A stretch of 64,000 nucleotides of DNA from Rhodococcus sp. OK519 (GCF_003051005.1 NZ_QAOW01000006.1:1-64000), one strand, 5' to 3'; shown: positions 7,799 through 16,777, counted from the stretch's first letter. A program made the numbers and translations. Notes: a model not told the origin generated them from the sequence alone.

Positions 7799-8962
7799 AT
7801 GCTTTTCCAGCACGATGCGATCGACACTGTCCTTGCCGCCGAGGACCGCCTGCGGGCACTCGAGACCGACTGCACCGAGGAGCGTCGGCTCACCGCGGAC
7901 ACCGCCAAGATCCTGCGCGACGCAGGAATCATGCGACTCATCCAGCCAAAGCGATACGGCGGCTTCGAAGCTCACCCCGGCGTGTTCAACGCAGCTGTGT
8001 ACGAGATCGCGCGACTGTCGAGTTCCGCCGGCTGGGTTACCGGCGTCGTCGGCGTCCACTCGTGGCACCTCGGCCTGTTTCCGGACCGAGCGCAGCGGGA
8101 TGTGTGGGGCGACAACCCCGATGCGTGGATCAGTTCGTCCTACAGCCCGGCCGGCACCGCTCGGATCGTCCCCGGCGGGTACGAACTGACTGGGCGCTGG
8201 GGCTTCTCGTCGGGTAGCGACCACTGTGACTGGGTGTTCGTCGGTGCGATGGTCGCCGACGAGGACGGCCGCCGCACCGGTCAGCACGTCCACCTGCTGC
8301 TTCCCCGCTCGGACTACACGATCGACGACGTCTGGTTCACGTCCGGCCTGGCCGGCACCGGCAGCAACGACATCGTTGTCGACGGCGCGTTCGTGCCCGA
8401 GCATCGCGTGCACGACGTTGCCGACCTGTACACCGAGCGCTACCCCGGCAACGAAGTCAACACCGCCCCGCTCTTCCGTCTCCCGTGGTACACCCTGTTC
8501 GTCAATGCCGTCGTCGTGCCCCTGGTGGGCATGTCCCGCCGCGTGCTCGACGAGGCGGTGGGAATCCACAAGTCCCGCTTGGCAGTCGACGCCACCAAAC
8601 TGCCACACCCGGCGACGCTCGCCCGCCTGACCCAGGCGGACTTCGAGGTCGATACCGCGTACCGGATCCTGCAGGCCGACCTCGCCGACGCCTTCGCGGC
8701 GGCCGAACGCGGCGAGCAGGTCTCGATGCCGATCCGGCAGCGCACCAAGCGCGATCACATCGCCGCGGTCGGCTTGGCAGTCTCGGCCGCCGACAAGGCG
8801 TACCAGGTGGGTGGACCGCGCTCGATTTCGTCGTCGAACGCGCTGCAAGCGGTGTGGCGAGACGTCCATGCCGGCCAGCATCATGCGATCAACCTGCCCG
8901 ACAAGGTCGAGCACGAGTACGGCCAATACCTGCTCACCGGCGACCCCGGCACCCTCTACTGA
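7799..8962 (+). CDS. HsaA-like flavin-dependent monooxygenase (acyl-CoA dehydrogenase fold)
   Basis: 387 residues, close to HsaA (about 394). It has the acyl-CoA dehydrogenase fold of two-component class D hydroxylases: the PKRYGGFEA block, the SSSAGWVTGVVGVHSWHL helix, and YELTGRWGFSSGSDHCDW in the flavin-contact region. Such enzymes hydroxylate a phenol to a catechol with FADH2 supplied by a separate reductase. The ATG follows CGAAAGGAG. Role in context: makes the catechol that the next gene product cleaves. No HsaB-type reductase is encoded in this window, so reduced flavin must come from elsewhere. Confidence 0.83.
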   Translation: MLFQHDAIDTVLAAEDRLRALETDCTEERRLTADTAKILRDAGIMRLIQPKRYGGFEAHPGVFNAAVYEIARLSSSAGWVTGVVGVHSWHLGLFPDRAQRDVWGDNPDAWISSSYSPAGTARIVPGGYELTGRWGFSSGSDHCDWVFVGAMVADEDGRRTGQHVHLLLPRSDYTIDDVWFTSGLAGTGSNDIVVDGAFVPEHRVHDVADLYTERYPGNEVNTAPLFRLPWYTLFVNAVVVPLVGMSRRVLDEAVGIHKSRLAVDATKLPHPATLARLTQADFEVDTAYRILQADLADAFAAAERGEQVSMPIRQRTKRDHIAAVGLAVSAADKAYQVGGPRSISSSNALQAVWRDVHAGQHHAINLPDKVEHEYGQYLLTGDPGTLY

Positions 8963-8988
8963 TCACCCGACCGATCCGAGGAGACGCA

Positions 8989-9870
8989 ATGCCTGTTCTC
9001 TCGTTGGGATACCTGCGCCTGGGCGTCGAGTCCACCGCGCAGTGGAAGAGCTTCGCGGACGACTTCCTGGGCATGATGCCCGTCGACGGCCCCCTTTCCG
9101 GTGCCCTGCACTACCGGATGGACGACTACCCGCCTCGCCTCGTGGTGGCCGAGTCCGCCGCACCCGGACTCGACGCCGTGGGCTTCGAAGTCCTCGATCG
9201 CTCCGACCTGCGGGAAATCGTGGGGCGGGTCGAGGCCGCGGGCGTCGAGACCCACGCCGGCAGCGCCGAGGAATGCGCCCTACGTCAGGTCACCGGGTTC
9301 GCCGCATTCGACGACCCGTCCGGCAACCGCGTGGAACTGTTCTACGGACCGGTGCTCAGTCACCGTCCCGTCGACCTGCCCCACGTGTCCGGGTTCGTCA
9401 CCGGCGACCAGGGCATGGGTCACGTCATCCTGAACGCCACGGACACCGAGGCCGCGTACGAGTTCTACGTCGGCGTACTGGGATTCGTCGAGCGCAACTC
9501 ACTGCAGCTCCCGGGCGGGATCAGCTACTTCCTGGGCTGCAATCCGCGGCAGCACACCCTGGGGCTCAATCCTGCCGACGGTCCGGCGCTGCTCCACTTC
9601 ATGATCGAGACGGAGTCGATCGACGACGTCGGCAAGGCGCTGGACCGCGCCGAGACCCTCGGTATTCCGATGATGCAGTCGCTCGGCAAGCACACCAACG
9701 ACCGGATGCTCTCGTTCTACGTCTATTCCCCCGAGGGGCATGCAACCGAGATCGGTTGGGGTGGTGAACGAATCGAGGGTGCAGCACCGACGTACCGAAT
9801 CACGGAAGGCGCGATCTGGGGGCACCGCTACACTCCGCCGCCCGCGGGCGCCAAGGGTCTTCCGCGGTGA
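8989..9870 (+). CDS. Type I extradiol catechol dioxygenase (HsaC/BphC-like)
   Basis: 293 residues, two VOC (betaalphabetabetabeta) modules. The iron ligands are His145 (MGHVILN), His203 (LLHFMIE) and Glu254 (GHATEIGWG), matching the 2-His-1-Glu site of BphC and HsaC. The enzyme cleaves a catechol next to one hydroxyl with O2. The ATG at 8989 has GAGGAG upstream; the frame is open further upstream but that part is unrelated to the family. The stop overlaps the GTG of the MFS gene. With the hydrolase and hydroxylase it gives the core of a catechol meta-cleavage route. Confidence 0.87.
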   Translation: MPVLSLGYLRLGVESTAQWKSFADDFLGMMPVDGPLSGALHYRMDDYPPRLVVAESAAPGLDAVGFEVLDRSDLREIVGRVEAAGVETHAGSAEECALRQVTGFAAFDDPSGNRVELFYGPVLSHRPVDLPHVSGFVTGDQGMGHVILNATDTEAAYEFYVGVLGFVERNSLQLPGGISYFLGCNPRQHTLGLNPADGPALLHFMIETESIDDVGKALDRAETLGIPMMQSLGKHTNDRMLSFYVYSPEGHATEIGWGGERIEGAAPTYRITEGAIWGHRYTPPPAGAKGLPR

Positions 9871-11351
9871 CGGGCACACTCGACGGCGGGGCGCCGGTCG
9901 GCACCCCGCCGGTGGCGGTCGACACCGACGCCGGCACTCATCGGTGGACTCCGCGACTGGTCACGATCCTGGTCGTGTTGATCCTCGTCTCCGAGATCAT
10001 CCCGGTCTCCGCGGTTCTCGCCGGAACGGCGCTGCCCGCCATCGCCGCTGAGTACGCGACCACCCAGGCCGGCTGGACCATGACGATCTCGTTCCTCACG
10101 GCGAGCATCGCGATGCCGTTGGTGGGCAAGCTCGCCGACATGTACGGCAAGAAGCGTCTGCTGATGATCGTGCTCACCGTGACCTTGGTCGGCTCGGTGT
10201 TGTCGTCGATCGCCTCGAGCTTCTCGATGTTTCTGGTCGGCCGGGCTCTGCAGGGCGCGATCTTCTCGGTCGCGTTCCTGTGTTACTCGCTCATCCGGGA
10301 CGTGTTCCCGGCGAGGATCGTTCCGTTCGCGGTCAGCGTCACCGTGACCGGCACCGGCGTCGTCGTCGTGCTGCAGCCGTTCCTGGCGGGCTGGCTGATC
10401 GACAACCACGGTGTCGCGGGCGCGTTCTGGTTCGTGACGGCGCTGACAGCGGCGCTGGGAGTTGCTGCGCTGCTGGTGGTTCCGGAGTCACCGGTGCGGG
10501 CAGCGGATTCACGCCCCGATCTGCTGGGCGCCTTCCTGCTGGGCAGCGCGGCCGCGTCGGTCCTGGTCGCTGTGAGCTCGGCGCCGCAGTGGGGCTGGAC
10601 CAGTGAAGCGACCGTCGGCCTGCTGGTACTCGGCTGTGTGCTGTTCGCGACATGGATCGTGCAGGCCGGACGGACCCCGGAACCGCTCATAGACCTGCGT
10701 CAGCTGCGGCGTCCGGCGCTGCTGTACACCGTGCTCTCGTCGGGCCTGGTGTACGGCGTCGGCACCACGACCAGTTCCATTCTCGCGATCATGGCGATGA
10801 CACCTCGGGAGGCGGGCGTCGACTACGGGTTCGGCATGACCGCGAGCGAGTTCGCCGTGTTCGGTGTCGTGAACGGCATCGGCATCGTGCTCGGTGGCCT
10901 GATCGTCGGCGTCACCGCGCGCCGGACCGGGGCCAAGGTGCACATGATCGCGGCGGCCGTTGTCATCGCCGCCGCCGTGCTGACGATGGGCTTCGGGCGC
11001 GGCGAGGAACTGGTCGTGCTGATCGCGGCCGGACTCGTCAACCTGGGAACCGGCCTGGCCGGTGCGGCCATCCCCAACCTGGTCATCGCGGCGGTACCGC
11101 CGGACAACCAGGTGGTCAGCTCGAGCCTCGCGGAAGTGAGCCGCACACTGCTGGCCGGTGTCGGCACGACGCTGGTGTTCGTCATGCTCAATGCCAACGT
11201 TCGGACGGCGGTGGATGGCGTGCCCGTGTACTCGGGGGGCGGATTCATGTGGGCGTACAGTCTGGTCGCCGCATGTGCGGTGGTCGGTGGCGTCGCGGCA
11301 GCGTTCCTACCTCGCCGATTGGGTGCCGCAGAGCAAGCGCTTCGTCGGTGA
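9867..11351 (+). CDS. MFS transporter, DHA2-like
   Basis: 494 residues with about 12-14 hydrophobic segments. The N-terminal 25 residues are hydrophilic, then PRLVTILVVLILVSEIIPVS opens the first segment. The loop GKLADMYGKKRLL between segments 2 and 3 is the MFS signature. It starts with GTG overlapping the dioxygenase stop (GTGA), so it belongs to the aromatic operon. It probably moves the aromatic substrate in or exports a toxic intermediate; the direction cannot be read from sequence. Confidence 0.82.
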   Translation: MTGTLDGGAPVGTPPVAVDTDAGTHRWTPRLVTILVVLILVSEIIPVSAVLAGTALPAIAAEYATTQAGWTMTISFLTASIAMPLVGKLADMYGKKRLLMIVLTVTLVGSVLSSIASSFSMFLVGRALQGAIFSVAFLCYSLIRDVFPARIVPFAVSVTVTGTGVVVVLQPFLAGWLIDNHGVAGAFWFVTALTAALGVAALLVVPESPVRAADSRPDLLGAFLLGSAAASVLVAVSSAPQWGWTSEATVGLLVLGCVLFATWIVQAGRTPEPLIDLRQLRRPALLYTVLSSGLVYGVGTTTSSILAIMAMTPREAGVDYGFGMTASEFAVFGVVNGIGIVLGGLIVGVTARRTGAKVHMIAAAVVIAAAVLTMGFGRGEELVVLIAAGLVNLGTGLAGAAIPNLVIAAVPPDNQVVSSSLAEVSRTLLAGVGTTLVFVMLNANVRTAVDGVPVYSGGGFMWAYSLVAACAVVGGVAAAFLPRRLGAAEQALRR

Positions 11352-11424
11352 GTCGGCGGGGCGGCCGCTGCTAGCCTCGTCTGGTACACGATCGATACGA
11401 AATACCTGAACAAAAGGAGTGAGC

Positions 11425-12186
11425 GTGGCGTCTCCGGGCCGGCGCGAGGTGATCCTGATCGAATCGGCGCGCCTGTTCTCCGATCGCGGCATCGCGGCAA
11501 CGACGATCCGTGAGATCGGTGAGGCAGTGGGCCTGAACTCCGGAACGCTCTACCACTACTTCCGGTCCAAGGACGCGATCGTCTCGGAGATCCTGGTCAG
11601 CTTCCTGGCCGATCTGGTGGACCGGTACCGCTCAGTCGTCGACGAACCCGAGGACGCGCGGTCCCGCCTCGTTCGAATCGTCCGTGCCTCCCTCGAAGTT
11701 GCGGACATGCATCCCTACGCGACGGAGATCTACCAGAACGAGATCGCGAACCTCGGCTCTCTGCCTCGCTATTCGGAGATCGCCGACGCCGTCGAGGCCT
11801 CGCACGACGCCTGGTTCAGCGTGGTGGAGGACGGCGTTCGTGACGGCGAGTTCAACTCGGGTATAGATGTTTTCGAGTTCCAGCGGATGATGCGCGAGTG
11901 CGTGTTCATGTCGGTGCGGTGGCACCGCGAGACGCTCACCCGGGACATCGATTCACTCACCGAGATGCTCACACGGGTGTTCCTCAACGGCTTCGTTCCG
12001 CCGCCGTCGGGATCCTCCACGCCACGGCCCGCTCCCAAGCGCAAGCGGATCGTCAAGCAGGCAGTCGCGGTGGACCGCACGCCGCCCGAGGGCGCCTCCG
12101 AGGAGGCTCAGGACATCCGCTCGGAGCTGGATTCGCTGCGTTCCGAGCTTCGGGCAATACGCGAGGCCATCGCCGATCGTCGCTGA
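11425..12186 (+). CDS. TetR family transcriptional regulator (KstR2-related)
   Basis: 253 residues. The N-terminal helix-turn-helix reads TTIREIGEAVGLNSGTLYHYFRSKDAIVSEI, very like KstR2 and like the regulator at 62787. A long ligand domain follows, and the C-terminus has a basic, Pro-rich linker (RPAPKRKRIVK) and a predicted coiled coil (SELDSLRSELRAIREAI), which is longer than in typical family members. I prefer the GTG at 11425, five bases after AAGGAG, over the GTG at 11419 that lies inside the ribosome site. It follows the meta-cleavage operon and probably controls it, with a CoA ester or ring-cleavage product as effector. Confidence 0.82.
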   Translation: MASPGRREVILIESARLFSDRGIAATTIREIGEAVGLNSGTLYHYFRSKDAIVSEILVSFLADLVDRYRSVVDEPEDARSRLVRIVRASLEVADMHPYATEIYQNEIANLGSLPRYSEIADAVEASHDAWFSVVEDGVRDGEFNSGIDVFEFQRMMRECVFMSVRWHRETLTRDIDSLTEMLTRVFLNGFVPPPSGSSTPRPAPKRKRIVKQAVAVDRTPPEGASEEAQDIRSELDSLRSELRAIREAIADRR

Positions 12187-12240
12187 CGGCGTCCGTCCCG
12201 ACCTGTTCCCACCGGCGCATTCTCGTCCTACACTCCCGGA

Positions 12241-13659
12241 ATGACCGGCGATCCACGAGTTCACACGTTCCGGGACGACGCCCTCGGCGACCTCGATGCG
12301 ACAGGCGTCGCCGCCCGGATCGCGTCGGGGGAGGTGTCGGCGCGCGAAGCGGTGCAGGCCGCGCTCGAGCGCGCCGATCTCGTGCAGGGGCGACTGAACG
12401 GTATCCAGGTCCGCGACTTCGATCGCGCACTCCTGCAGGCCGAAGCGCCGCAGGCAGGTGTCTTTGCCGGTGTCCCCACCATCATCAAGGACAACGTCGA
12501 CGTCGCGGGCCTGCCTACCGGGCAGGGCAGCACGGCGTTCACGCCGGAGCCCGCCCGCCGGGACAGCGCCTTCGTCGAGCAGTTCCTGTCGACGGGCGCC
12601 GTCCCGATCGGCAAGAGTCGACTACCGGAGTTCGGTTTCAGCGCATCGACCGAGTACGAACATGCCGATCCCGTGCGCAACCCGTGGAACCCCGAGTACT
12701 CGTCGGGCGCGTCGTCAGGCGGGTCGGCGGCATTGGTGGCGTCCGGCGCGCTCCCCTTCGCGCACGCCAACGACGGCGGCGGCTCCATCCGAATCCCCGC
12801 TGCTGCTTGTGGACTGGTCGGCCTCAAGCCGACCCGCGGCCGCACCGTCGCCGACGCGACGGACAAGACGATGCCGATCCGCATCGTCACGCAGGGCGTG
12901 GTCACCCGCTCGGTGCGGGACTCGGCGCGGTTCTACGCGGACGCCGAACGCTATTACCGAAACCCCAAGCTGTCGCCGATCCGGCTCGTCGAGGGTCCCG
13001 GATCGGCGCGGCTGCGGATCGGGGTGATCGTCGACTCCGTGACGGGCGTACCCACCGACGACGAGACGCGGAAGTCGGTGCAGGCCACCGCCGATCTGCT
13101 CGACTCCCTCGGTCACCACGTGGAGGAGGCCGCGCTGCCGGTGGACACCGGGTTCATGAACGACTTCAAGCTCTACTGGGGTTTCCTGTCCTTCGCGGTC
13201 CTGTCCGGCGGCAAACGCATGTTCGGGCCGTCGTTCGATCGGGCCGGTACCGACAACCTCAGCCGCGGTCTCGACGCCCTCTACCGCCGGCACCTGGCCC
13301 AGACACCGCGCATGCTCTACCGACTGCATCGCAGTGCCCGCACGTACGCACGCATGTTCCAGACGTACGACGTGGTCCTGTCTCCCGTCGTGAGCCACAC
13401 GACCCCGAAGATCGGCTATCTTTCCCCCGCACAGGATTTCGACACCCTCCTCGATCGGCTGGTGAACTACGCGGCGTTCACACCGCTCAACAATGCCTCG
13501 GGCGGGCCCGCAATCTCCCTTCCGCTGCACCGCACATCGACGGGTCTGCCGCTCGCGTCGCACTTCTCGGCCGATCACGGTGACGAGCGCACGCTCCTCG
13601 AGCTGGCCCTCGAACTCGAGGCCGCCAAGCCCTGGGCACGGATCCAGGATCCGGACTGA
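12241..13659 (+). CDS. Amidase signature family hydrolase
   Basis: 472 residues. The Ser-cisSer-Lys triad is present: Lys83 in TIIKDNVDVAG, cis-Ser 158/159 in SSGASSGGSAAL, and nucleophile Ser182 in DGGGSIRIPA. The Gly/Ser-rich amidase signature is complete. Members hydrolyse amides or act in amidotransferases; the lone gene context argues for a small-molecule amidase rather than GatA. A TACACT box ends six bases before the ATG, so the message may be leaderless. No partner gene is evident. Confidence 0.88.
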   Translation: MTGDPRVHTFRDDALGDLDATGVAARIASGEVSAREAVQAALERADLVQGRLNGIQVRDFDRALLQAEAPQAGVFAGVPTIIKDNVDVAGLPTGQGSTAFTPEPARRDSAFVEQFLSTGAVPIGKSRLPEFGFSASTEYEHADPVRNPWNPEYSSGASSGGSAALVASGALPFAHANDGGGSIRIPAAACGLVGLKPTRGRTVADATDKTMPIRIVTQGVVTRSVRDSARFYADAERYYRNPKLSPIRLVEGPGSARLRIGVIVDSVTGVPTDDETRKSVQATADLLDSLGHHVEEAALPVDTGFMNDFKLYWGFLSFAVLSGGKRMFGPSFDRAGTDNLSRGLDALYRRHLAQTPRMLYRLHRSARTYARMFQTYDVVLSPVVSHTTPKIGYLSPAQDFDTLLDRLVNYAAFTPLNNASGGPAISLPLHRTSTGLPLASHFSADHGDERTLLELALELEAAKPWARIQDPD

Positions 13660-13674
13660 CCTGCCGGTCGGGAA

Positions 13675-13700
13675 CCCCCGGCACAGTCTCGGGCCGGGGG
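13675..13700 (+). terminator. Hairpin terminator after the amidase gene
   Basis: CCCCCGGC at 13675-13682 pairs with GCCGGGGG at 13693-13700 around a 10-base loop, 16 bases after the amidase stop codon. Confidence 0.65.
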
Positions 13701-13852
13701 CGTACCCTCAGTTCCCGTCGGTCGCGGTCGGGAGGTTACGGGAGGGGTTGTTGCGAAATGTGTCTCGCCGAGTCCGGCTGTAGCGCAACCGTGAGCGTCG
13801 AATTTCGGGCCGTTGCGGACTCGATCACTTTGCAGGGGAGAACGGTTCGCTG

Positions 13853-14398
13853 ATGTTCTGGTCTTCCTCGCTCCGCGTCCAGGGCTCGCCCACGCTCTCA
13901 CACCTCGATCTCGAGCTGCTGGACTCGTTTCGGTTCCCCGACGGCGCCGGTTTTCCGGAGTCCTATCGCAGCTTCGTTCGCAGTCTCGGCTGGGGCAGGC
14001 TGTTCGGCCTGTGGCTCGTCTACCCGCCGGTACTCGAGGGCTACGCCGACGGCTGGCAGGCCAGGAGCCGCATCCTGACCGAGCGCCTGCGCGAGGCGTA
14101 CATCGACGGTCGGGCCGAGGAGTTCGACTGGATGGTCGAACCGGACGGCGACTGGTCGCTGGTCGATTCGCTGCAGGTCTTCGCGTTCAGCGAGAACGGG
14201 GATGTCCTGCTGTGGGATACCGCGACTCGGGACGAGCACGGCGAGTTCCCGGTGTACTGCTCGCAGCGAATGAATTCGCTGCGGCTGCTCGGACCGTCAC
14301 TGGATGTGGCGGCGCCGGTGCTGCGCGCCGAAGCGGCGGAGTTGTTCAGCAAGAACGAGTTCGACCTCGAACCGCTCGACGCGCAGCGCCTCTCGTGA
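13853..14398 (+). CDS. SUKH (SMI1/KNR4) domain protein
   Basis: 181 residues. The pattern of FPESYRSFVRSLGWGRLFGLWLVYPP followed by an acidic, aromatic-rich middle and VFAFSENGDVLLWDT matches the SMI1/KNR4 (SUKH) fold. Bacterial SUKH proteins often serve as immunity proteins against secreted nuclease or other toxins, but many are unassigned. No toxin gene lies next to it here. AGGGGAGAA lies upstream of the ATG. The 3' end is 24 bases from the convergent PadR gene. Confidence 0.65.
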   Translation: MFWSSSLRVQGSPTLSHLDLELLDSFRFPDGAGFPESYRSFVRSLGWGRLFGLWLVYPPVLEGYADGWQARSRILTERLREAYIDGRAEEFDWMVEPDGDWSLVDSLQVFAFSENGDVLLWDTATRDEHGEFPVYCSQRMNSLRLLGPSLDVAAPVLRAEAAELFSKNEFDLEPLDAQRLS

Positions 14399-14422
14399 CC
14401 GGGTGGCCGATCACGCTGGTGC

Positions 14423-15082
14423 TCATGACTCCGTGACAGTGCCGTCGGCGCTGTCCTGGTCGTCGCCGGCCAAGATCAGGTACAGCGCGCGCCTGGCGTC
14501 GGTGAGCACCTTCTCGGCAGCGGCGAGTTGTGCGGCGTTTCCGGACATCTGGACCTGTCGGGCCGCGCCGTGCAGATCGTGCAGGGGCGCGCGCAGATCC
14601 GGGCCCGATCCCGCAAAGGCGAACGGGTCGCCCCAGGATTCGGCGTTGTTCTCGATGAACTCGCGTCCCGTGTCGGTGAGGGTGACGAGTTTGCGTCCAC
14701 CCTCCGCGGTGGTCTGCACCAGACCCTCGTCCTCCAACTGCTGGAGCGTCGGGTAGATCGCACCGGCGCTCGGGCGCCAGGCGCCGTTGGTGCGATCGGC
14801 GATGGTCTGCATCAATTGATAGCCGTACATCGAGTCCTCCTTCAGGAGGAGCAGGACGGCCGCGCGGACGTCGCCGCGACCTGCGCGACGCGGTCCACCG
14901 CGCCCTCGAGGTCCACCGCGCCCTCGAGGTCCGCCGTGGCCACGTCCGCCGCGCATTCCGCGCTCGCGCGGATCCTCGCCGTCGAACGGACGGTGATGGC
15001 GACGCTGCCGACCCATTTCCTCACCCCACGCGGGGTGTCCGTGCATCTGTTCCGGCCCTCGCCGGTGGTTCATGTTCCTCAT
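14423..15082 (-). CDS. PadR family transcriptional regulator with Gly/Arg/His-rich N-terminus
   Basis: 219 residues. The first 75 residues are rich in Gly, Arg, His and Pro (MRNMNHRRGPEQMHGHP, and a repeated G-P-R-G-R-G unit). The PadR winged helix follows: AVLLLLKEDSMYGYQLMQTI, then GAIYPTLQQLEDEGLV and GRKLVTLTDTGREFI. PadR proteins are usually repressors that respond to phenolics or other small molecules. The basic tail is like that of several actinobacterial PadR proteins and may bind DNA or metal. A 16-bp palindrome 33 bases upstream suggests autoregulation. It is divergent from the DUF3558 gene. Confidence 0.85.
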   Translation of the reverse strand: MRNMNHRRGPEQMHGHPAWGEEMGRQRRHHRPFDGEDPRERGMRGGRGHGGPRGRGGPRGRGGPRRAGRGDVRAAVLLLLKEDSMYGYQLMQTIADRTNGAWRPSAGAIYPTLQQLEDEGLVQTTAEGGRKLVTLTDTGREFIENNAESWGDPFAFAGSGPDLRAPLHDLHGAARQVQMSGNAAQLAAAEKVLTDARRALYLILAGDDQDSADGTVTES

Positions 15083-15114
15083 CGGTTTCTCCTATTCATC
15101 GTTGACCGACACAC

Positions 15115-15130
15115 TCACGATATATCGTGA
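15115..15130. promoter_or_regulatory. 16-bp perfect palindrome, likely PadR operator
   Basis: TCACGATATATCGTGA is a perfect palindrome lying between the divergent PadR and DUF3558 genes. An ATAT centre with such flanks is common for PadR-type sites, so autorepression is likely. Confidence 0.7.
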
Positions 15131-15255
15131 TCGTATCTTTGAAAAGGGTGGTGTGAGTCACTGGCGCTCCCGGGTGGGCCTTTCACTGGAACCGGGTGCG
15201 GTCCCGCTGCGTCTGATCCAATGAGCGAGTCGTCTGGGCGAATCGAGGGGGAAAC

Positions 15256-15780
15256 GTGAGGTCGTGGGGTGTTGCTGTTCTCGTAGTGGCCAGTGTCGTG
15301 GGACTGGCCGGCTGCGGTTCGACGAGCGTCGAGGGGCAGGCGGAGACGACCAGGTCTGAGGCCGGGGAGCCGATCTTCGATCCGTGCAGCATTCCGGACG
15401 AGGTGTTGCGGGCGGCGGGGGCCGATCCGGCCACTGAGTCGCGGGACATCCTCGGCGTCAAACAACCCGGCTGGAAGCTTTGCGATTGGGGAGGCGACGG
15501 AACAGCGATCACCGTCTTCGCCACCGCACAGGCGCTCAGCGAGATTCAGGCGAATGACCGCTTTACCAGCTTCATGTCGATCGACCTCGACGATCGCGAG
15601 GCGTTCACCTTTCGTGAGGTGACCGACAAGCGCAACGAGTACTGCGATGTCGTTTTCGCTGCCGGAACGGACACCGTGATGATCAAGTCGGGCTACTTCG
15701 CCGGAAGGACACCTGCCGAGGGTCCGTGTCCGCTCGCGATTCGGAACGCCCGGATCCTCGCTCCCTCGATTCCCGACTGA
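15256..15780 (+). CDS. DUF3558 family lipoprotein
   Basis: 174 residues. Signal peptide with lipobox LAGCGS puts the lipid-modified Cys at about residue 20. The mature part has FDPCSIPDEVLRAAG, WKLCDWGGDG and NEYCDVVFA, with the Cys residues that typify DUF3558, an actinobacterial envelope family of unknown role. The GTG start follows a purine-rich GAGGGGGAAA stretch. It is followed after 6 bases by a small helical protein, a pairing seen repeatedly in Nocardia and Rhodococcus relatives. Confidence 0.82.
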   Translation: MRSWGVAVLVVASVVGLAGCGSTSVEGQAETTRSEAGEPIFDPCSIPDEVLRAAGADPATESRDILGVKQPGWKLCDWGGDGTAITVFATAQALSEIQANDRFTSFMSIDLDDREAFTFREVTDKRNEYCDVVFAAGTDTVMIKSGYFAGRTPAEGPCPLAIRNARILAPSIPD

Positions 15781-15786
15781 CAGGCG

Positions 15787-16164
15787 GTGGTCTCGATAAA
15801 CGGCAATTTGTGGAGTGAACTCGGCGCACGAGCAGAGGCTGGCGAGCTCTATCTCGAACCCGATGTGGCACAGAAGTGTGCACAACGCTGTGCCGAACTT
15901 GTCGCAGAACTCGATCAAATCAAGCGTGGGGCAACGGGTCTGACCCGCATCGACGGCCTCGGCCACCTGCCCTCCGGCGTCGCGCTGGCCCGCAAGTTCG
16001 AGCAGAAGGCGTCGGGCGGCGACTACCCGCTGGATCAGGCTCTTGCCGACCACATCATCGTCGTCGAGGAGATGCAGTCGGTGTTCGAGAAGATCGCGGC
16101 GAACTATTCCGCCGCCGAGGAGTCGAACACGCAGTCCGTCAACGCAATCGATCGTGGCCGCTGA
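15787..16164 (+). CDS. Small helical protein paired with DUF3558 lipoprotein
   Basis: 125 residues, start GTG six bases after the DUF3558 stop, so probably coupled. The protein is mostly alpha-helical (AQKCAQRCAELVAELDQIK, then VEEMQSVFEKIAANYSAAEE), with no signal peptide or membrane segment. Length and helical hairpin character recall WXG100/ESX-type or PE-like secreted proteins, but no clear WXG motif is seen. I therefore leave function open. The 3' end overlaps the convergent gene at 16139 by 26 bases. Confidence 0.65.
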   Translation: MVSINGNLWSELGARAEAGELYLEPDVAQKCAQRCAELVAELDQIKRGATGLTRIDGLGHLPSGVALARKFEQKASGGDYPLDQALADHIIVVEEMQSVFEKIAANYSAAEESNTQSVNAIDRGR

Positions 16165-16750
16165 TCTCGTCCGACGACCAGAGCGGGTCACGGCCCGCAT
16201 AGCCGAGGAGCCTGTCGAGGTCGGGTGCGTCTGCCGAGACCGGAACCACCGGCCCGTAGAGGCCCTCTCGGGCGGCTTCCTCTCCGGGAATGGACATCTC
16301 CGCCGCAAACTCGAGGCTCGCCTTCACGCTGGCGGGATCGGATTCGAAGGACTGGCCCGTGGCGCGCGCGAGGTCCCACCCGTGCAGGACCAGTTCGTCG
16401 ATCGCGACCGCGCCCATCAGGGCCGCGGGCATGGTCACTCCCCCGGCCTCGGCCTCGCCCACCCAAGCGTCGGGTCGGCGCCACGCCACGACCAGTGCGT
16501 CGAGCTGGTCGGTCAGCCGGCCCTGCCAGCTGGCCGGCAGTTGCGGCGGCCGACCGGAGCCGTCACCGGGGAACGGCTCCTTTCGTGCCGCAGCGGTGAA
16601 TGCGCCGGTCAGCTCGAGAAGATGGCGCAACAGGTCGTCGACCGTCCACTCCGAGCACGGCGTCGGGAGATCGAGATACTCCTCGCGAACACCCTCCGCC
16701 AGCCGCGCCACCTGGTCTGCCGCCGATCCCAGATCATGTTCGACCGCCAT
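16139..16750 (-). CDS. TIGR03086-type DinB/maleylpyruvate-isomerase fold protein
   Basis: 203 residues. The motifs LDLPTPCSEWTVDDLLRHLL and ALMGAVAIDELVLHGWDLARATGQ are those of the TIGR03086 branch of the mycothiol-dependent maleylpyruvate isomerase/DinB superfamily, four-helix bundles with a His-based metal site. Activity of this branch is unknown; thiol-dependent detoxification is a fair guess. A conserved two-block promoter-like element lies 28-68 bases upstream of the ATG and recurs before the gene at 22221. The 3' end overlaps the convergent plus-strand gene. Confidence 0.8.
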   Translation of the reverse strand: MAVEHDLGSAADQVARLAEGVREEYLDLPTPCSEWTVDDLLRHLLELTGAFTAAARKEPFPGDGSGRPPQLPASWQGRLTDQLDALVVAWRRPDAWVGEAEAGGVTMPAALMGAVAIDELVLHGWDLARATGQSFESDPASVKASLEFAAEMSIPGEEAAREGLYGPVVPVSADAPDLDRLLGYAGRDPLWSSDEISGHDRLR

Positions 16751-16777
16751 GCGCGTCTCCGTTCATCGAAGGTCGTC

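Noticed and set aside
11352-11424. A KstR- or KstR2-type site before the TetR gene at 11425
   Set aside because: I found only weak partial symmetry around GTACACGATCGATAC and no CAAG/CTTG or CAAA/TTTG pairing.
14896-14935. Tandem repeat near the PadR start as a separate repeat element
   Set aside because: It is the coding sequence of the Gly-Pro-Arg-Gly-rich N-terminus of the PadR protein, in frame.
15787-16164. Calling the small helical protein a WXG100/ESX substrate
   Set aside because: Length and helices are suggestive, but no W-x-G motif or YxxxD/E export signal is convincing and no ESX core gene is nearby.
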